Under the pieces are notes generated by a model. It searched no databases and was not told where the DNA came from. It worked only from the letters and a program-made list of their open reading frames with translations. A stretch of DNA of 64,000 nt, from contig CAIIXF020000011.1 of assembly GCA_903813345.2 (NCBI GenBank), forward strand, positions 11,754,842 through 11,818,841, given 5' to 3'. Made by a program: the position numbers and the translations under genes. Below are positions 46,591-59,881 of the stretch, piece after piece. Origin of the DNA: Owenia fusiformis. Its lineage: Eukaryota > Annelida > Polychaeta > Sabellida > Oweniidae. The number at the start of each line of letters is the position of its first letter. The first letter of the stretch is position 1.

Positions 46591-49129
46591 CCCATCTGAC
46601 GGCCATGTGTTATGGACATAAATTTAGATATAAGTAACACCATCATAGATCATAATCAGGAGAGAATCCAACTGAATCCATAAAAGGTCAATTAAACATA
46701 AACATGAAATGTTCCTAATGAACTAGATTCGATCTTGCAATCAACTTCAAAATTCATATTCCTTATTCCACTTACATGTACACTGACTGAATCAAACATT
46801 CAATTTTGTCAGATATTGATATTTACGATAACAAAACCAAAACTGAATGTTACTGAATCCGTCAATCGCGTCAGTAAGGAAAATGGGGATATAGACGCGT
46901 ACGCATACCTGAGATAACGGATGACCTTACCAGGACATAAACATAAGAGTCTGACATTTGTAGTTATAGGTTGATACATCTTTCCTATTAATGAGGATTA
47001 ATCTAAATTCCTTGGGCTTTATCTCTGTTTATGAGGTTTGATCTTCTTACAAGCCTGTCGTCAGTGTTCAGTTGTCCTCCCGATCACGGGACGCCCCCTC
47101 ACAAGGCGAATATAGGATAAAGAATATTTGATTCAACTCAGTTTCCTTATATTGCCTTGTATCATATTTACAATGATATTAGTAAGGTATACGAGTAATT
47201 ATATACTACAAACTACGAATCTACAAATCATTCATTTATTTATGACCACCATCTTTGTTGGAATTTACTGATCTGTAAGACATTTACCTGATGTAGGCAG
47301 TTACATTAAAAATAGATCTTTGGATAAGAACCACGGAGTAATGTACCAGTAAATACAGTAATTCTTTAATGTTTCATAAAAATTGGAACTAGTCGGTATT
47401 GTATATTTGTATTTTCAGCTAACTGTTGCACGGTATCGCTTGATGCTTCGATCATGGGTGTGTCGCTTACTTGTAAAACATTCATTTTCAAGGCAGTCTA
47501 AATCTACCCCTTTATCCATTTTATTCGACAATATGCTTTAACCAGATGAATATTATGTGCCTCTATAAATGTTTACAAAACCTTTGCCAAAAAGGTTGGC
47601 CAAAGTTTTGGCCCTATCATAACGATAACATAAAGGTGATTTTGCGATTGTGCTTTATTTGAAAAGCTGTTCTTATAACTCCCGGACTTTAACTACCCCT
47701 ATACTAAACTATCAATCTAACAAGATCATTTCGTGTTCCATGAGACAGCCTTTGATAGAAGACCGCCGCGTGGCTCGTCTTGGTTGTGCCATCAATCTCG
47801 TTGCTTTTGCCATGATGTTTGTATCATTTTCGTAATGGTTAATTATTTGAAGGGTGGTAAAGATCAGCGTGAACTACCCCTAAGCTATCAATCTAACTGG
47901 ATCTTTCTGTGTATTCATTTTACAAGCTATTTCATTTCTCGAGCACAATCCATGCCGAGAATACCAATTTCTAAGTTAATTTGGGGATTTTCACTAGGGA
48001 GCTCCACTAGTTTAAATACTTGTTAAAATATATTGCTAACTGGAGTTGTAAAACCGTACGTGTTCTTAAATGGTATACAAGGCAGCACCATTCTGTTTCT
48101 CATCACATCTTTTAATTATATTGTTAAGCATTTTAATATCCTTCTTGAGATGAATTGGTAAAAGGATTAGATTTCTGAAATGCAGGACATTTGTTCAAAC
48201 ACAATAAATGTGTAGCACAATCAAACGGGACTATACAATCAAAAGCATTTGCTAAAGTACATGTGCACTTTGGATCAATTGGAATTGATAATTATTCCAC
48301 ATCTAAACTACTTCTATATAATAATTTGCTGACATTCCCTCTATAAATATAAAACACAATCTGCTTGGGATGAATGTTACCCTTCATCAGTTCATAATAC
48401 AAATCATTACGTACATGTACAGTATCACCTCGCATCCCATTCAGAAATATAAAAGTCGGGGACGGGTATTGTCATTTCACAACAGGTATATCAAAATCCG
48501 ATCATCGTAGTTTCTGCAATGTCTGATAAAGGCACATTTAGAGTAACCCCCTGATGTTTTGGCTCTGAAAGATGTATAAGATGTTGGTCTTTCTACTGTA
48601 CATGTACATGTACTTACCAACTTTGAGGCTTCAACTAATTCGTTACACGATCAATTTGATGATTGTTCATGAAATTACTTTTCTACTGGCTAGTAAAAAA
48701 GTCAAAATGAAATTAAAAAAATGAAAATATATTTTTTTAATATTGAACCACTAAACATTTCTTTTTATCTTTCGGCTTAACACTTTCAAGGGTTTCATAA
48801 TATTGGCAAAACAGTTGTATGTTGCTTTGTACTAATTGTTTTTTATCCGTTGGTTTTTCTGATGGTTATTCTGTTGACTTTCAATATACATGATATATCG
48901 GCGATACTGTGCCCTCAATTAATTGTCCTCAAGATATATCTTAGGTAGATTAGATATTTTATCCCGTGAGCAATAATTATAATGGGAGATCACTGATTGT
49001 CTGGGGGAGAAACCAAGGCGACATTCCCCCCTAACCAGTGTAAGAAATGCACTGGGGAACAAAACTCCCGTTCTTTATCAACTCTGATTGTAACAGGGCT
49101 AACCGAGAGGTATACTTTGTGTTTTTCAG

Positions 49130-49325
49130 CACATCACACAATGTCATTCACATCAACCAATGGCAGGAGAGGGAAAAGCCAACTGGTATCCCCAATCCCC
49201 AAGCCGTCACATTCCAACTATGTATACAGAACAGATACAAACTCAACAAGAAATACCGCAAGTGGCTCCCGTACAACCCAGATGAAATAGACATTGAACA
49301 GAAAACTTCTATTCAACAGGCAAAG
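49130..49325 (+). CDS. ITPR-like: IP3R-like exon 3 (suppressor-like domain)
   Basis: Acceptor TTTGTGTTTTTCAG; one base then 65 codons (phase 2 to 0), donor AAG|GTAACT. It reads TSHNVIHINQWQEREKPTGI, PNPQAVTFQLCIQNRYKLNK, then KYRKWLPYNPDEIDIEQKTS. In vertebrate receptors the corresponding part has an [20 protein letters not shown]-like motif; here FQLCIQNRYKLNKKYRKWL keeps the C, NRY and aromatic spacing. The match is clear but distant, which argues for a divergent paralogue. Residues about 55-119 if counted from exon 1c. Confidence 0.85.
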
Positions 49326-49789
49326 GTAACTGATCCAGATGCAATATAGCCTTTGTAGTTGTGCTTACAGTCCGGGTTGTGTCAGGATTGAGAAGAATAT
49401 TGCGCAACTCACTGTGGTTGCGCTAAAACACAACCGCGTAATCCGGCAGCAACCGGAAATAACAATGAAACTGAAAATGCTGAAGTTAGTTTTCAAGCTT
49501 TCAATTTGGATTTTCTGTGTTTATCATTATATTTTCAAAATAGCATCTATATGTATTCTAAATATATTATGAATTCTAAGCATCGACACTTTAGTTGGGG
49601 TCTTTGACAGGGGATTTTTGCTGCTAGGAAGGCTTGAGAAATAATTAACATTGCCGAGTGAATTAGGCTAATTGTTTGTTATTCACTCAGAAACTCAGGC
49701 CCATAGCCAGGATTTGCCAAGGAGCATTCACTTTTTAAAATATCCCAGGGTTACCTTCTTCTAAGGATCATATGGCTAGAGACTCGAGT

Positions 49790-49830
49790 AACCCCGGGGG
49801 GGGGGGGGGCTCAAACCCCCTGACCCCCCC
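49790..49830. repeat. Poly-G / poly-C low-complexity tract
   Basis: Fifteen or so consecutive G at about 49795-49809, then CCCCCTGACCCCCC within 20 bp. It could form a G-rich/C-rich hairpin. Intronic. Confidence 0.7.
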
Positions 49831-50728
49831 TCTATGTTGTAAATGTTGTAAGCAAGAAAGATAATACCGAGGTCATCTCTGAGCTCTGTGGCAATCATCA
49901 TAGAGTCACATGTTGCTTTACCCCCAAACACCTTGATTTTTTACACCAAAATGTGTGATTTATCTGTGAGATAAGCAAGGATAATGGATGCATAAAAGCA
50001 ATTATTGGCTAATCAAAGAAATGATCAAAGTTGTGTGTTTGTGAATGCATCATTAAAAACCATTTATACAAAAGAATTTATGATGGCTATGAACAGATAA
50101 TAAGTGTTATTTATTAACATTCTTTGAACAAGAAATAATTTCCCACCAATTACAGTTGTATTAATCATGCAAGGGCAGTCAGTGCATGATTATTGGTGAT
50201 GCTCGTTTATGTTTCCATTGATTCAGTTTAACCACTTAAAACCCATTCAGCAATCAAACATACCCAATGAATAGAAAGATATCATTCTAAATGATTCATA
50301 TGCCCATCTATGACATCATGCACCATTGATCTCCCCTGGATTTTTTCTCAAGTGAGCACAAAATTCTCATTTTCACAATTCACACTGAAATCTGTTTTTA
50401 AAATCTCAGGCTGTCAGGTGGGTGCTTCGCCCACTTCCTTTAATGCTGGGGTGATCACTGTGCACCTATTCCGATATCAAGTTACTGAATCTTTGGATTC
50501 ATTCTTGGCTTTAGCTTTGGGCAAAAATCCTTACTTGGGATGAATTGATCAGATTGTACATGTACATGTAGTTTACTGTTGTAAGAAGTGTTGTCAATGG
50601 CAAATCCTAATAATGCTTTGCCTCCAGATTTAGAGTATATGAGCAAAACTCTGCCTCCAAGATTTAAGAATATAAGAGTCAATCATTAAGAGTCTGGGAT
50701 TGACAATGGCTAAACTGTATATTTCCAG

Positions 50729-50815
50729 CTAGCAGCTGATGCAGAAAATGATGATAATGTTGCAGAACAAAAAAGACAACAAGGAAAGAAGGTCCGCTAT
50801 GGAGAGGTTGTTCAG
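50729..50815 (+). CDS. ITPR-like: IP3R-like exon 4 (charged linker)
   Basis: Acceptor ATTTCCAG, donor CAG|GTTAGT, 29 codons, phase 0 to 0. It reads LAADAENDDNVAEQKRQQGK and then KVRYGEVVQ. An acidic-then-basic linker precedes the strand GKKVRYGEVVQL, matching the vertebrate [20 protein letters not shown] region at the start of the next trefoil segment. Confidence 0.8.
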
Positions 50816-51117
50816 GTTAGTCATTCCATCTCCCTCTTTCTCCCCTCTCTCCCTATCTCTGTAAATGTAAAGCTCTTAAAGAAATGTTATGTTTACTCTT
50901 TGTTATTCGAAAATTGCTGCTAAATATTTATATAGCAGTCAATGTATGATAGTCTAGCTTTTTGTGATTGCAGTTGGCATCCAGCGGTAGGTGTTCACTG
51001 TCTGTAAATGGCAGGTTGTGACATTTTGCATGTTAGTGCCTTGTTTAAATACACATTAATCGTTAATATATAACTGGTTTAAATGACTGTTCTAGTGTTG
51101 TTATATTTCTATTTCAG

Positions 51118-51195
51118 TTGCGGCATGTCTTCACTGGTAAATATATCCACATCAGTACAACACAGACCAGTAGGAGGGACAAGAATAACATGATG
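51118..51195 (+). CDS. ITPR-like: IP3R-like exon 5 (trefoil strand)
   Basis: Acceptor TTCTATTTCAG, donor ATG|GTGAGA, 26 codons, phase 0. It reads LRHVFTGKYIHISTTQTSRR and then DKNNMM. LRHVFTGKYIHIST is a MIR-like trefoil repeat (LxHxxTGxYL pattern), equivalent to LLHLKSNKYLTVN in vertebrate receptors. Confidence 0.8.
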
Positions 51196-51555
51196 GTGAG
51201 AAAATAGCCCACTAGGAGAACTTTAAGGGGATCTTGTTTGATCTACTCTCCTCTGGGTTGCATTTATGTAAAATCCCTTTTCACGATTTGAGGCAATTTT
51301 GTGTAAAGATACATTCCTCGTTTGCTATTTCTGAATCTGTGGGGTCTACATTTTTACATGGAAGGAATCAGTTGTGGAAAAAGAATCAATGTGCATGTAA
51401 TTCATTTTTACAATTCAAGTATATACAAATATAGTAACAAGCTGCAAGACGCAAATGCCAAATTTTAATACATTCTTGAAATGCCATTAGATTGATGCTG
51501 ACCTTGACCTGTTGACTGTTTCTTGTGTCCCATGATCCATGCTGATTTGAAGATA

Positions 51556-51625
51556 CAGTAAAACCTGTCTAATCTGAACACCATCAGGACTTGCTAAACT
51601 TTGGATTAGGAGGTGTTCTGATTTC
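51556..51625 (+). mobile_element. Pogo-like terminus, partial
   Basis: TA then CAGTAAAACCTGTCTAATCT with a following GAACACC, like the 28.1-kb element. An inverted partner AGGTGTTCTGATTTCGAGG follows within 60 bp, but no clean right end is seen, so it is truncated. Confidence 0.45.
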
Positions 51626-52515
51626 GAGGTTTTTGCATCTGAAATTGCAGAGCAATTGAGGTCTTTAGCAATTGGCAGAAAAAATCTAAGGTCATATTTT
51701 TGCCATATCAAGGTCTTTGTTACAATTCAAATATAATAAACAAGAAAAACAATTTGCAAAAAAAATTGACTTAAAATGAAGTACAGTAGTCATAGACCCC
51801 TTTATAGGCCAGGAAATGTCTGAAATGTCCAATATCAAATAATGTGCAAGGTTGTGGATCAAAAGTAGATGTTTATTAAAGCAATTAAACTGAGTATTTG
51901 TAGCTTCAATATATCATTGTACCCCTGGTTATTCTTGTAAATTACAAACTTGCGTGTCATATAATACAGTCTGAACAATTGAAGTAAATGAAAACGGAAA
52001 CCCATTTATAGAGCTTTGAAGTAATTTAAGTGAAGCTGCAAAATGAAAATGCAATAATCATTCAATTAAAGTTGAATCAGTAAATACATAGGTGGCATGT
52101 GTGAAACTCAGCATATTTTAACGTGTTAAATTTCAAGTGTTAAAAAATCAGAGTGCAGTGTACAAGATATTGAAATATTCAGACACTAAAAGGAATATCT
52201 CTAGTAAATGCAGTCATGCGATGCCACAATTAAATTGACAGTAAACACCTCTTAGCCTAGCTAACCGTAATAATTGCAAAATATTAAACAGGTAAATTAT
52301 TTAAACTCAGAACCCTTAGATCTTCAATCTGGAATCAATGTATCCAGGGGTCCATGTCTTAGAAATGATTTTCCAGTCACAATTTGTTAATTTCAATGAT
52401 AGACATGTCCTATAGGTCAGTGTTATCACTTATATCAGCATGGTTACTTTGCAAGTCTGTTCCAAATGCAGTGATGTGTTTTTAAAAATATTTTAAGTAG
52501 TTGCCATTTGTTTTT

Positions 52516-53476
52516 GGCTCACACAGTGAGCCTATGGGATCGACCAGGCGTCCGTCCGTCCGTCCGTCCGTTGGTCCGTCCGTCAACATTGGCCGCACAA
52601 ATTAAAACTGCTATTCGGATTGAGTCATATCCACAGTCATTTTATGCATATCCATAATGCCTATTTGACCTATCATCGCCATTTCCCAAGTTCGCCCGGT
52701 TTCTGAGAATTTGCTGATTTTGATACAAAAAGTCAAATTTTCTGTAAATACTAGACCCTTTGTTGAAGTAGAACTTTCAAATAACTTGTAGTAGTTGCTG
52801 TATATGCAACTTATGTCCTCTGAAGATTTCAAAGCTCTTGGAATTACAGTTTTTGGTGCTTACTCTATAAAATTTGACAAAAAGTAGGACTTGGTCATTT
52901 TCAGGAAACTTTCTAATGTATAAAGTCAATGGCAGGTTTTGTGATTGACAAGTTTCTCAAAGTTTGCCTTATACTTGATCATTTCTTGCAATGAATTACA
53001 TCATAACTAGATTTAAGCATTCCCTACATATTGCTCAATATATGTCAGCATCAAATTTTTACCGTTTTGAGATATTTGACGTCAAAATAAAATAAGTTAT
53101 TTTTCAGCTTGCTTCAATTTGACCAATTTTCTTTTTGAAAATCATCTACAAGTTACCAGGAGTTCAAATCTGACATTAGTTTTAGGATTTGACCTTTACT
53201 TGACCTTCAGTGACCTTTGAAAGGTCAAAAAGGTTGATTTTTCAAATTGATTTTTGGATGTAAATTTTGGTCAGCTTAATCACAAAAGACCTTACTGAGC
53301 TCTAAATAAGTAAAATTTTCAAGGTCAAGGTCATCAAACTAGGTCACACAACTGTGCTGTCTAAGTTTCTCAAAGTTCGAGACTACTGTACAAATCCAAA
53401 TCAATATTTTTGTTTGAAAGTCAGGATATACATTCCTCTGAATGTTCCAAACTGTGTGAGCACAGGACCGTGGGTC
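52516..53476 (+). mobile_element. Intronic element with hairpin end and tandem GTCC block
   Basis: It starts GGCTCACACAGTGAGCC (a self-complementary hairpin), followed by CGACCAGGC and (GTCC) repeats at 52551-52585. It ends about 53476 after CTGTGTGAGCACAGGACCG, which is the inverse of the start. The interior carries CAAGGTCAAGGTCATCAAAC-type repeats. The copy at 13.3 kb and the repeat at 62.2 kb share the interior. No coding frame; non-autonomous or decayed. Confidence 0.65.
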
Positions 53477-53685
53477 CTATTTTTACAATGTTACAATAGC
53501 AATATTATTGTAAAATACTTAAAAAGTATTCAGAAAATGTTTTCAAGGTTTCTATCATATTTTATATGCCAATATGCGATCTGATCTTTTTTTACCGTTT
53601 TATGCATTTCTTAGTAAAAAAATTTAAATTAAATACTAATACTGGTGGATACGAAATATGGTTATTATTCTCCATTTTGTTTTAG

Positions 53686-53864
53686 ATATTTTTGCAAGAT
53701 TTCAATGCAAAACACGCACAATTCCGGATTCTTCCACGCTACAAGGTGAAGTCTGAGGGGGAGGTGGTCCAGATATATGATCAGATCATCCTAGAGAGCA
53801 TTAAATCACCTGGACAGTTCTTCCACGCTAGTGATGCTTTCAGAATAGACAATTTCTGCACTGG
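53686..53864 (+). CDS. ITPR-like: IP3R-like exon 6 (suppressor-like domain core)
   Basis: Acceptor TTTTGTTTTAG, donor GG|GTATGT, 59 codons plus two bases. It reads IFLQDFNAKHAQFRILPRYK, VKSEGEVVQIYDQIILESIK, and SPGQFFHASDAFRIDNFCT. QFRILPRYKVKSEGEVV corresponds to the [20 protein letters not shown] stretch of vertebrate receptors, and GQFFHASD to GQPLHASS, which is the last part of the suppressor trefoil. The alignment is confident in order and spacing. Confidence 0.85.
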
Positions 53865-54268
53865 GTATGTGTATTTTCAGGTTTTAATCAAGTTTAAATT
53901 TCAATATTTATACGTATACATAAAGTGAGTTCGTATTCTCTCACTGTAATTGTAAGACTGCTTGATACTTGTGTTGGAATGGAATACTGACCAAGCAGTC
54001 CCCTCCTTCTCATTGGATAACCCTGTGTTACTATGGAAACGCTCAGACCACAAAACCCCTTATTGGCATAAGTGTAGAATATGTGCAACTAAAAGTGTTA
54101 AGATTAGCATGTGTTAAATGTGTTCACATGTCAAGGTTTCTTATATGTGAGTCAATGGGAGACAACCAAATTCAGACCAAAAAAGTTCATATTGAGAGGT
54201 GTTCACCTGTTCAGGTTTTAATGTAGTTTGAAATAATATGATGCACTTATGACATGATTGTGTTGTAG

Positions 54269-54356
54269 AGCCGAATTGAATCTAGGAGTCCTTCCATCGG
54301 GTTACACAGTAATCAAGAGCTACAGACCAACTGAGGGCCAGGAAACTGTTGTCAAG
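54269..54356 (+). CDS. ITPR-like: IP3R-like exon 7 (end of suppressor-like domain)
   Basis: Acceptor TGTTGTAG, donor AAG|GTAACC, one base completing a Gly codon then 29 codons (phase 2 to 0). It reads AELNLGVLPSGYTVIKSYRP and then TEGQETVVK. It completes the domain that in vertebrate receptors ends with CNTSWKIVLFMKW-like strands; here SGYTVIKSYRP fills that place. Confidence 0.8.
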
Positions 54357-54591
54357 GTAACCAGGCTTATTGACATCTATCATCGTCACATCCTTTCATC
54401 TGTTATCTCTCTCTGTCACAGTATCTGCTATTATTACATGTTGCATGTAGATCAGTGTCATGGAATAAACAAACAGAAAATATGAATCTCAACCATTGTG
54501 ATTAAAACAATTTTTCTGCATATAAAGTACATGTTTATAAAGTAATGGTTTCTTATACACCAAATTCATTAATTAAATCTGTATGTAGATT

Positions 54592-54821
54592 ATAAAGGCA
54601 GAATCAGATAAACAGGTATTGTACGATATTGTAAGCAACATGTATAATTGACTTAGAAATATAATCTTGACCACCTCAAATATATTATCTCCGAAAAGAG
54701 CCATAACAACTTATCAAATTGTGAAGATACTTTTAGATTCATGTGGCAGAAATGAATAAATAATGAAATAAAAGTACATAGGTTTTTACTTGTTACTTGT
54801 TAGATCTGATTCTGCCTTTAA
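54592..54821. mobile_element. 230-bp MITE-like element
   Basis: Left TAAAGGCAGAATCAGATAAA and right, inverted, TAAAGGCAGAATCAGATCTA. The TIRs agree for 17 bp and the interior has no coding capacity. Similar termini occur near 2550. Confidence 0.55.
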
Positions 54822-57761
54822 TAAGTCATCAACATGTCAGTCTAATGGGTTTGTATCCTATAATAGGACATTAACTTTGGTGCACATTATTTTGTTAAAC
54901 AATGGCTTAGACCATCATGCTATACATGCTATTAGTGGTAATTTCTACTAGGTTTTCAGTGGCCTCATTTTTTGTCTTTTTACTGGAACATGCAAAATTA
55001 CTAGGTTTCCAAAACAATTTGTAGATCTATATACCAAATCTATTTATTCACACAAAATGGCCAGAATATTACTATTATACTCATCAATTATTGTTTCTGC
55101 ATGCACAATTGATACTGAATGACTGCACTTGTCATTATGAGGTCTGTAGCCAATATTCATTTGAGACTGATGAAGACCCCTTAATTTTAAGGGGTAGGAG
55201 TTGTTTTTTTTTGGGGGGGGGGGGTGGGGGGGTTATCCATTCAGATAATTATGTGGCTACAGCCCCCTGTAATGATACAGCCAACTCAACTGTAAATCAA
55301 GTTGTTTTGTATGTTTATTTTGAATGTACATGTATATATTATCTAGCTTATTGTAAATGTTGTATAAGTGTACTCTATACTGAAAATGAAGTGTTTTTGT
55401 ATGTATATTCCATTCTAGCAACTCTTTGATCCAGGATTGTTTGAGTCTGCCGTCAGAGTAAGAATTAAAGATGCCTTTATTAACCACAGTCTAGCACACA
55501 GCCCCAAGGAATACAATCTTTCATTCACTTAAATCTCTGAGGGCTGTGCATTTGACTGATTATTGAAACAGTTTACACACAAAGTTTGAAATGTGCCTAA
55601 AATGAAAAATTTCAGCATCAAATCATTGATCTTTCAAAATGGTACAAAGCATACAAACCTTTGTATAGTGGATATCTTTGAAATATGTTCAATGTTGGAA
55701 GGTGTTCACTAACAGAGGGGACTTTTTATTTTATGTAGATTGTAAAGACTGGAATAGAATCTAAGAAATGGACAGGTGTTTATTAGAGGGAGGTGTTCAC
55801 TGAGACAAACTTTACTGTGCATAACCAAATCTGATAATTCTGATAACAAAATCTATGTGTTAACTGTTTTAAAGGGCTTCTCAATAAATTATCCTTTTTT
55901 CAATTTCTAGATATAAGTCCTAGCAATGTTTCACCTATCTCTGATACACCAATGTTGCACTTGCAGTAGGAGTAAAAGTCCCAAGAATATTTGTCAGCCA
56001 CCGCATTCCAATGTTATACAGTGTATTACAGGCCTTATGCGTGCATTTTAAAACGTATGATCATTGAGCTTTATGAAGAAAATATTAAAATCAAACTCAT
56101 CAGTGAAGTTTCAAGGTTAAATGTGTTCACATTTTAAGGAGTCACATTCCATGATTGATGAATATATTTTATACACTCTGATAATAGTAAATTGATGGAA
56201 AGGGTTGTTTTGATAAAATGGTCCCGTTGCGATGATTTCTATCCTAGATTGATGTTTCTATCACATGTTAAGTTTCAAACTTAAAAAATTTAGTTTTAAA
56301 GTTTTAAAATGTACATGCATAGATGCAGGCCTAATTTTAGTCTATACATGTATTAAAAATGCTCCCAACTGCGCTTGCGATCTTGTGATAAAATGGCTGA
56401 CCTACATACAATTGCCCCATAAACTGGGGTATGCTTCATACATATGATTCCCTTTATGCGCAATGCTTTCAAATTGCTTTAATGAATATGGCTTATCTTC
56501 TGATTTATGAGCCATATTTATGAGCTTACATTATGAAAAAGTCATAATATATTCACTTGATATTTATTGCTTGTTGGTAACAAATAATTTGTGATGATCA
56601 CCATAATTTTCTTTTTTACTATATCAACCCCATATACTATTATTACATTATACATGTACATATTCCAATACATGTATAACATATAGCTTATATGCCTGCT
56701 CCCATGCATACTGTACAATTTTATATACCCCAATACCCAACTTTTGTCATGCATATTTTCGTCACATTTTAATAGATGTTGCAGTTCTTAGAAATGCCTA
56801 TTTGGAGATATCACTCCATTTTACTTATTAGGTCATTTCTGAGAGTCTGTGGCGTAGACTGTGATATTGTACATATTTCGTACCCCTATCATTTTCATTT
56901 TGCTACAGTTTGTAGATCACCTGCAGAACAATTTAGATTTTCCTTGATATTATTCAATATTATATATAATTGAACCACATTATTAAGGGTGCCTTGTGAA
57001 TTTATGATGGATGGTACCTACTTGCATATATTTATTGTGTCATATTTTTGCAGGAATGACACTCCATTTTAGCATTAGAACTTTCTTGTAAATTCTGTGG
57101 AGTTAAAATTAGACAACTGGTTTTGTCCGGAAAGTGAAAATTTGATCTTATTAAATAAAGGTTATAATCTGCAATCCAGAATTCATTCTCATCTTTTAAT
57201 CTTTCCCTACTCCTCAATGGCTCATTCCTGAAAATTGGAATCTACACATCTCCATAAATATTTCTGATACCTCATTGTTCTATTGTTTTATGCCATTATT
57301 CTGCTTACTTCTATCAAATTGGGACATGCCTTTGCAAAATAAACATATGTTTTGAACCCTCATTAACTAATCAAGACCATCGAAAGTGAGTGAAAAATAT
57401 GTTACAGAGTCAGATATGTGAAAGTATGCACAATTTGGAACCCATTTTATGATACGTAGTTCATTTATGGTCATAAGATTAATATAAGAAGTTCCAAACT
57501 TCAAAAATGTCCAATGATCTGATCTTATATTAAGATTCACCATTATGATAGCCCATGAGTGTATATTCAGTTTAACAGTTATAGTGTATCCAGTGTAAGA
57601 GTACAATCAGGGATTGAGCTTTAAGGTTTGTTTTTTTCATACCAAGTGAAAAAATCAACTGGTCCATTTCAAAAGTAACCTGGCAATGACCACTGGACTG
57701 GCCCATGGCTCAAGCCCTGAGTACAATAGAGTGTTATGATCTGTATGCTGTTCACTTTCAG

Positions 57762-57849
57762 GCTGGTTCTGTACTGAGATTGTTCCATAAGGAGCTAGAA
57801 GCCTACCTGGTAGCAGAGGGACTCTTTGATGATGAAATCACAGAAGATG
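57762..57849 (+). CDS. ITPR-like: IP3R-like exon 8 (first strand of the MIR/beta core)
   Basis: Acceptor CACTTTCAG, donor ATG|GTAAGA, 29 codons plus one base (phase 0 to 1). It reads AGSVLRLFHKELEAYLVAEG and then LFDDEITED. Together with the preceding Lys it gives KAGSVLRLFHKELEAYL, equivalent to KGGDVVRLFHAEQEKFL at the start of the IP3-binding core. This is one of the most recognisable motifs in the gene. Confidence 0.9.
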
Positions 57850-58180
57850 GTAAGATTTGTGGAATATTACATATAATTTAGATTTTAAATATTTGAGGAC
57901 ATCAGTGGAGTATAATGTTCCACTGCATTGGCTTCATTGGGATTTTGTCACTTTAAGGATAAATCATGTCTTTAAAGCAGTCACATTTGAATGAATTCTT
58001 CACTGAATCCATTTAATATAAATCACACTGACAGTGTAAAACAGACTTACTTTGAATTGTCTATGGGTCTGCAACTACATGTAGAAAGGGAATGCAACTG
58101 AGACCTTTAATGCTGATCAGGATAGAATTGCTGACATTTCTGAAATCACATTCATCTCCATCAATGTTCATGTTTTCCAG

Positions 58181-58288
58181 TTCACCTGCGCATCAGAGAG
58201 GTTGACCAGCTAGTTCCAAAGACCCTGTACCCATCAACCTCTGGTATTACATACTGGCAGATAGAGGCAGAACAAAGCATACTGAATG
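58181..58288 (+). CDS. ITPR-like: IP3R-like exon 9 (IP3-binding core, beta part)
   Basis: Acceptor TGTTTTCCAG, donor AATG|GTACGT; two bases, 35 codons, one base (phase 1 to 1). It reads HLRIREVDQLVPKTLYPSTS and then GITYWQIEAEQSILN. HLRIREV takes the place of FLRTTGR, the loop that holds Arg265, Thr267, Gly268 and Arg269 in mouse IP3R1. Arg at the 265 place is kept, but the TTGR tail is IREV here, so several phosphate contacts are lost. YWQIEAEQ matches LWEVEVVQ. Confidence 0.85.
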
Positions 58289-58384
58289 GTACGTTTAATG
58301 CTACATTTAACCACCTTTATAATCAAAAGAAAACATATAGACTCAAGGCCTGGAAAAGTAAAAAGTACTGTAGATTTTAGACCA

Positions 58385-59881
58385 AAAGAAAACTATAATC
58401 AGATAATACCATAATCAGATCTTTGGATGGCCTGGAGCAGAGGTTTGAAAAAATATTCTGTTGGGTAATTGCTGAAAGAAGTGTTTTCAGCACATTTTTG
58501 AACTTAATATACTTAACTTAACTTGATATACTTATACTTAACTTATACTTAAGTTCAAAATTCAGTATATTTATGCACTGAAAAATGTCAGTACAAAATT
58601 TTCTAACAAATATATGTTCTTTTTAAGGACATTTTTAAGTATGAAAAATGTACAGAAGAATATACAGACTTTTAAGTACAAAATTAAGATTGGGAGATCA
58701 GAATATGTTTGTAAACTTTTTCAGAATCAAAGATTCATTTCTATTGGAGCATATACATGTATGCAAATGTATATGATTTGTAATATATATTTGTATATAA
58801 ATTGCAATAGCCTAAATATGAAACATATTTATTTAATAACCATCTACATTCATCAAAGTTTATACACAATTCTTGTTCTCTTCAAGTATTCATTTGTTTT
58901 GAAACATTTACTTGATACACTGGCATAGCAAGCAATTGATGGGGGGGGGGCTCTTTTCTCTCTCAAATTTGCAATCAAGGTGTGTGTAATTACTGACATC
59001 TTAATAAGGGAACTTTAAAATTGAGACATTGTTGGTTTCAAAGAAACATCAGGAAGTATTTGTTTTCATATGAAATAGGTGTGAAATCCAGTTGTAGTGG
59101 AGACCTCCTGGAGACAATTTAACTTTGTAATCATATAAGAATATACTTTGATCAAGGAATAAATGACTTTGAACAATCATAATCAAAATGTCCCTGAGAC
59201 AAGTGAATCAAAAGATTTGCGATTGTGATCACATCATAGTTTCATTTTGTTTGTGCAAGGAATCAAGTAATTATGGATTTATTATTATATACACTCAAAA
59301 GGTGAGGAAGTACAAATATGCTGAATAGTTCATTTCTTCAGATTTAATCATAATAAAACCAAAGAATTTACAAAAATAATGACAATTTTAACATAAAAGT
59401 GTAATGTTTCATTGCACCATTATAATCTTTATCAAGTAAACCAATTAACCTAGATGACTGCAGACATTTGTTTTGTTCTCTACAAACAAACATACACATC
59501 CTGTCTTAATCAATTTATTAGTGTTATATTGTCTAATCAACTTATTAAAACGAACAGGTGTACCCAGGTCCACCAGGTATCATAATCTTCTCAAAATGCC
59601 AAATTGGCCCAGAGCAAGGGAAGTCCAATATAAGGTGAATTTTTCAGTACATTATTTTAGTTTAATTTTTTCAGCATTTTTTTGTACTTAAAATGTCTTT
59701 AAAAATCAGTATATTTTTTAGTACATATTTGTACTGAAATTTATACTGAAGAATTTTTACAAACATTTTCTGTACAATAACCCACTGAAAACGCTTCTTT
59801 TAGTACGGATAATCTCCCATATAGAGTGAGTATATAATACATGTATTTATACATAATTTATAAAAAATGATGTGTTTCTAG
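58385..59881 (+). other. Intron 9, nothing gene-like
   Basis: Contains a 9-G run at about 58941 and AT-rich DNA. The short open frame at 58614-58928 has no domain and the wrong context for an exon. TTTTTAGTACA-type repeats occur near 58560-58640 and 59640-59770. Confidence 0.4.

Larger units (their letters stand above)
39769..49129 (+). other. 9.4-kb intron 2 of the IP3R-like gene
   Basis: It contains a TIR element (41533-42368), a 1.2-kb repeat with internal duplication (42402-43638), two copies of an 80-bp repeat (43.96 and 44.29 kb), and a G-rich minisatellite (45.1-46.6 kb). Short open frames within it have no supported function. A partially duplicated 45-bp block (ACTACCCC...CTATCAATCTAAC) occurs at about 47690 and 47870. 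Confidence 0.6.

Noticed and set aside
58614-58928. 104-codon plus-strand frame in intron 9
   Set aside because: The flanking exons already join in phase and align continuously with IP3 receptors; the frame is Lys/Ile/Tyr-rich, as expected of AT-rich noise.
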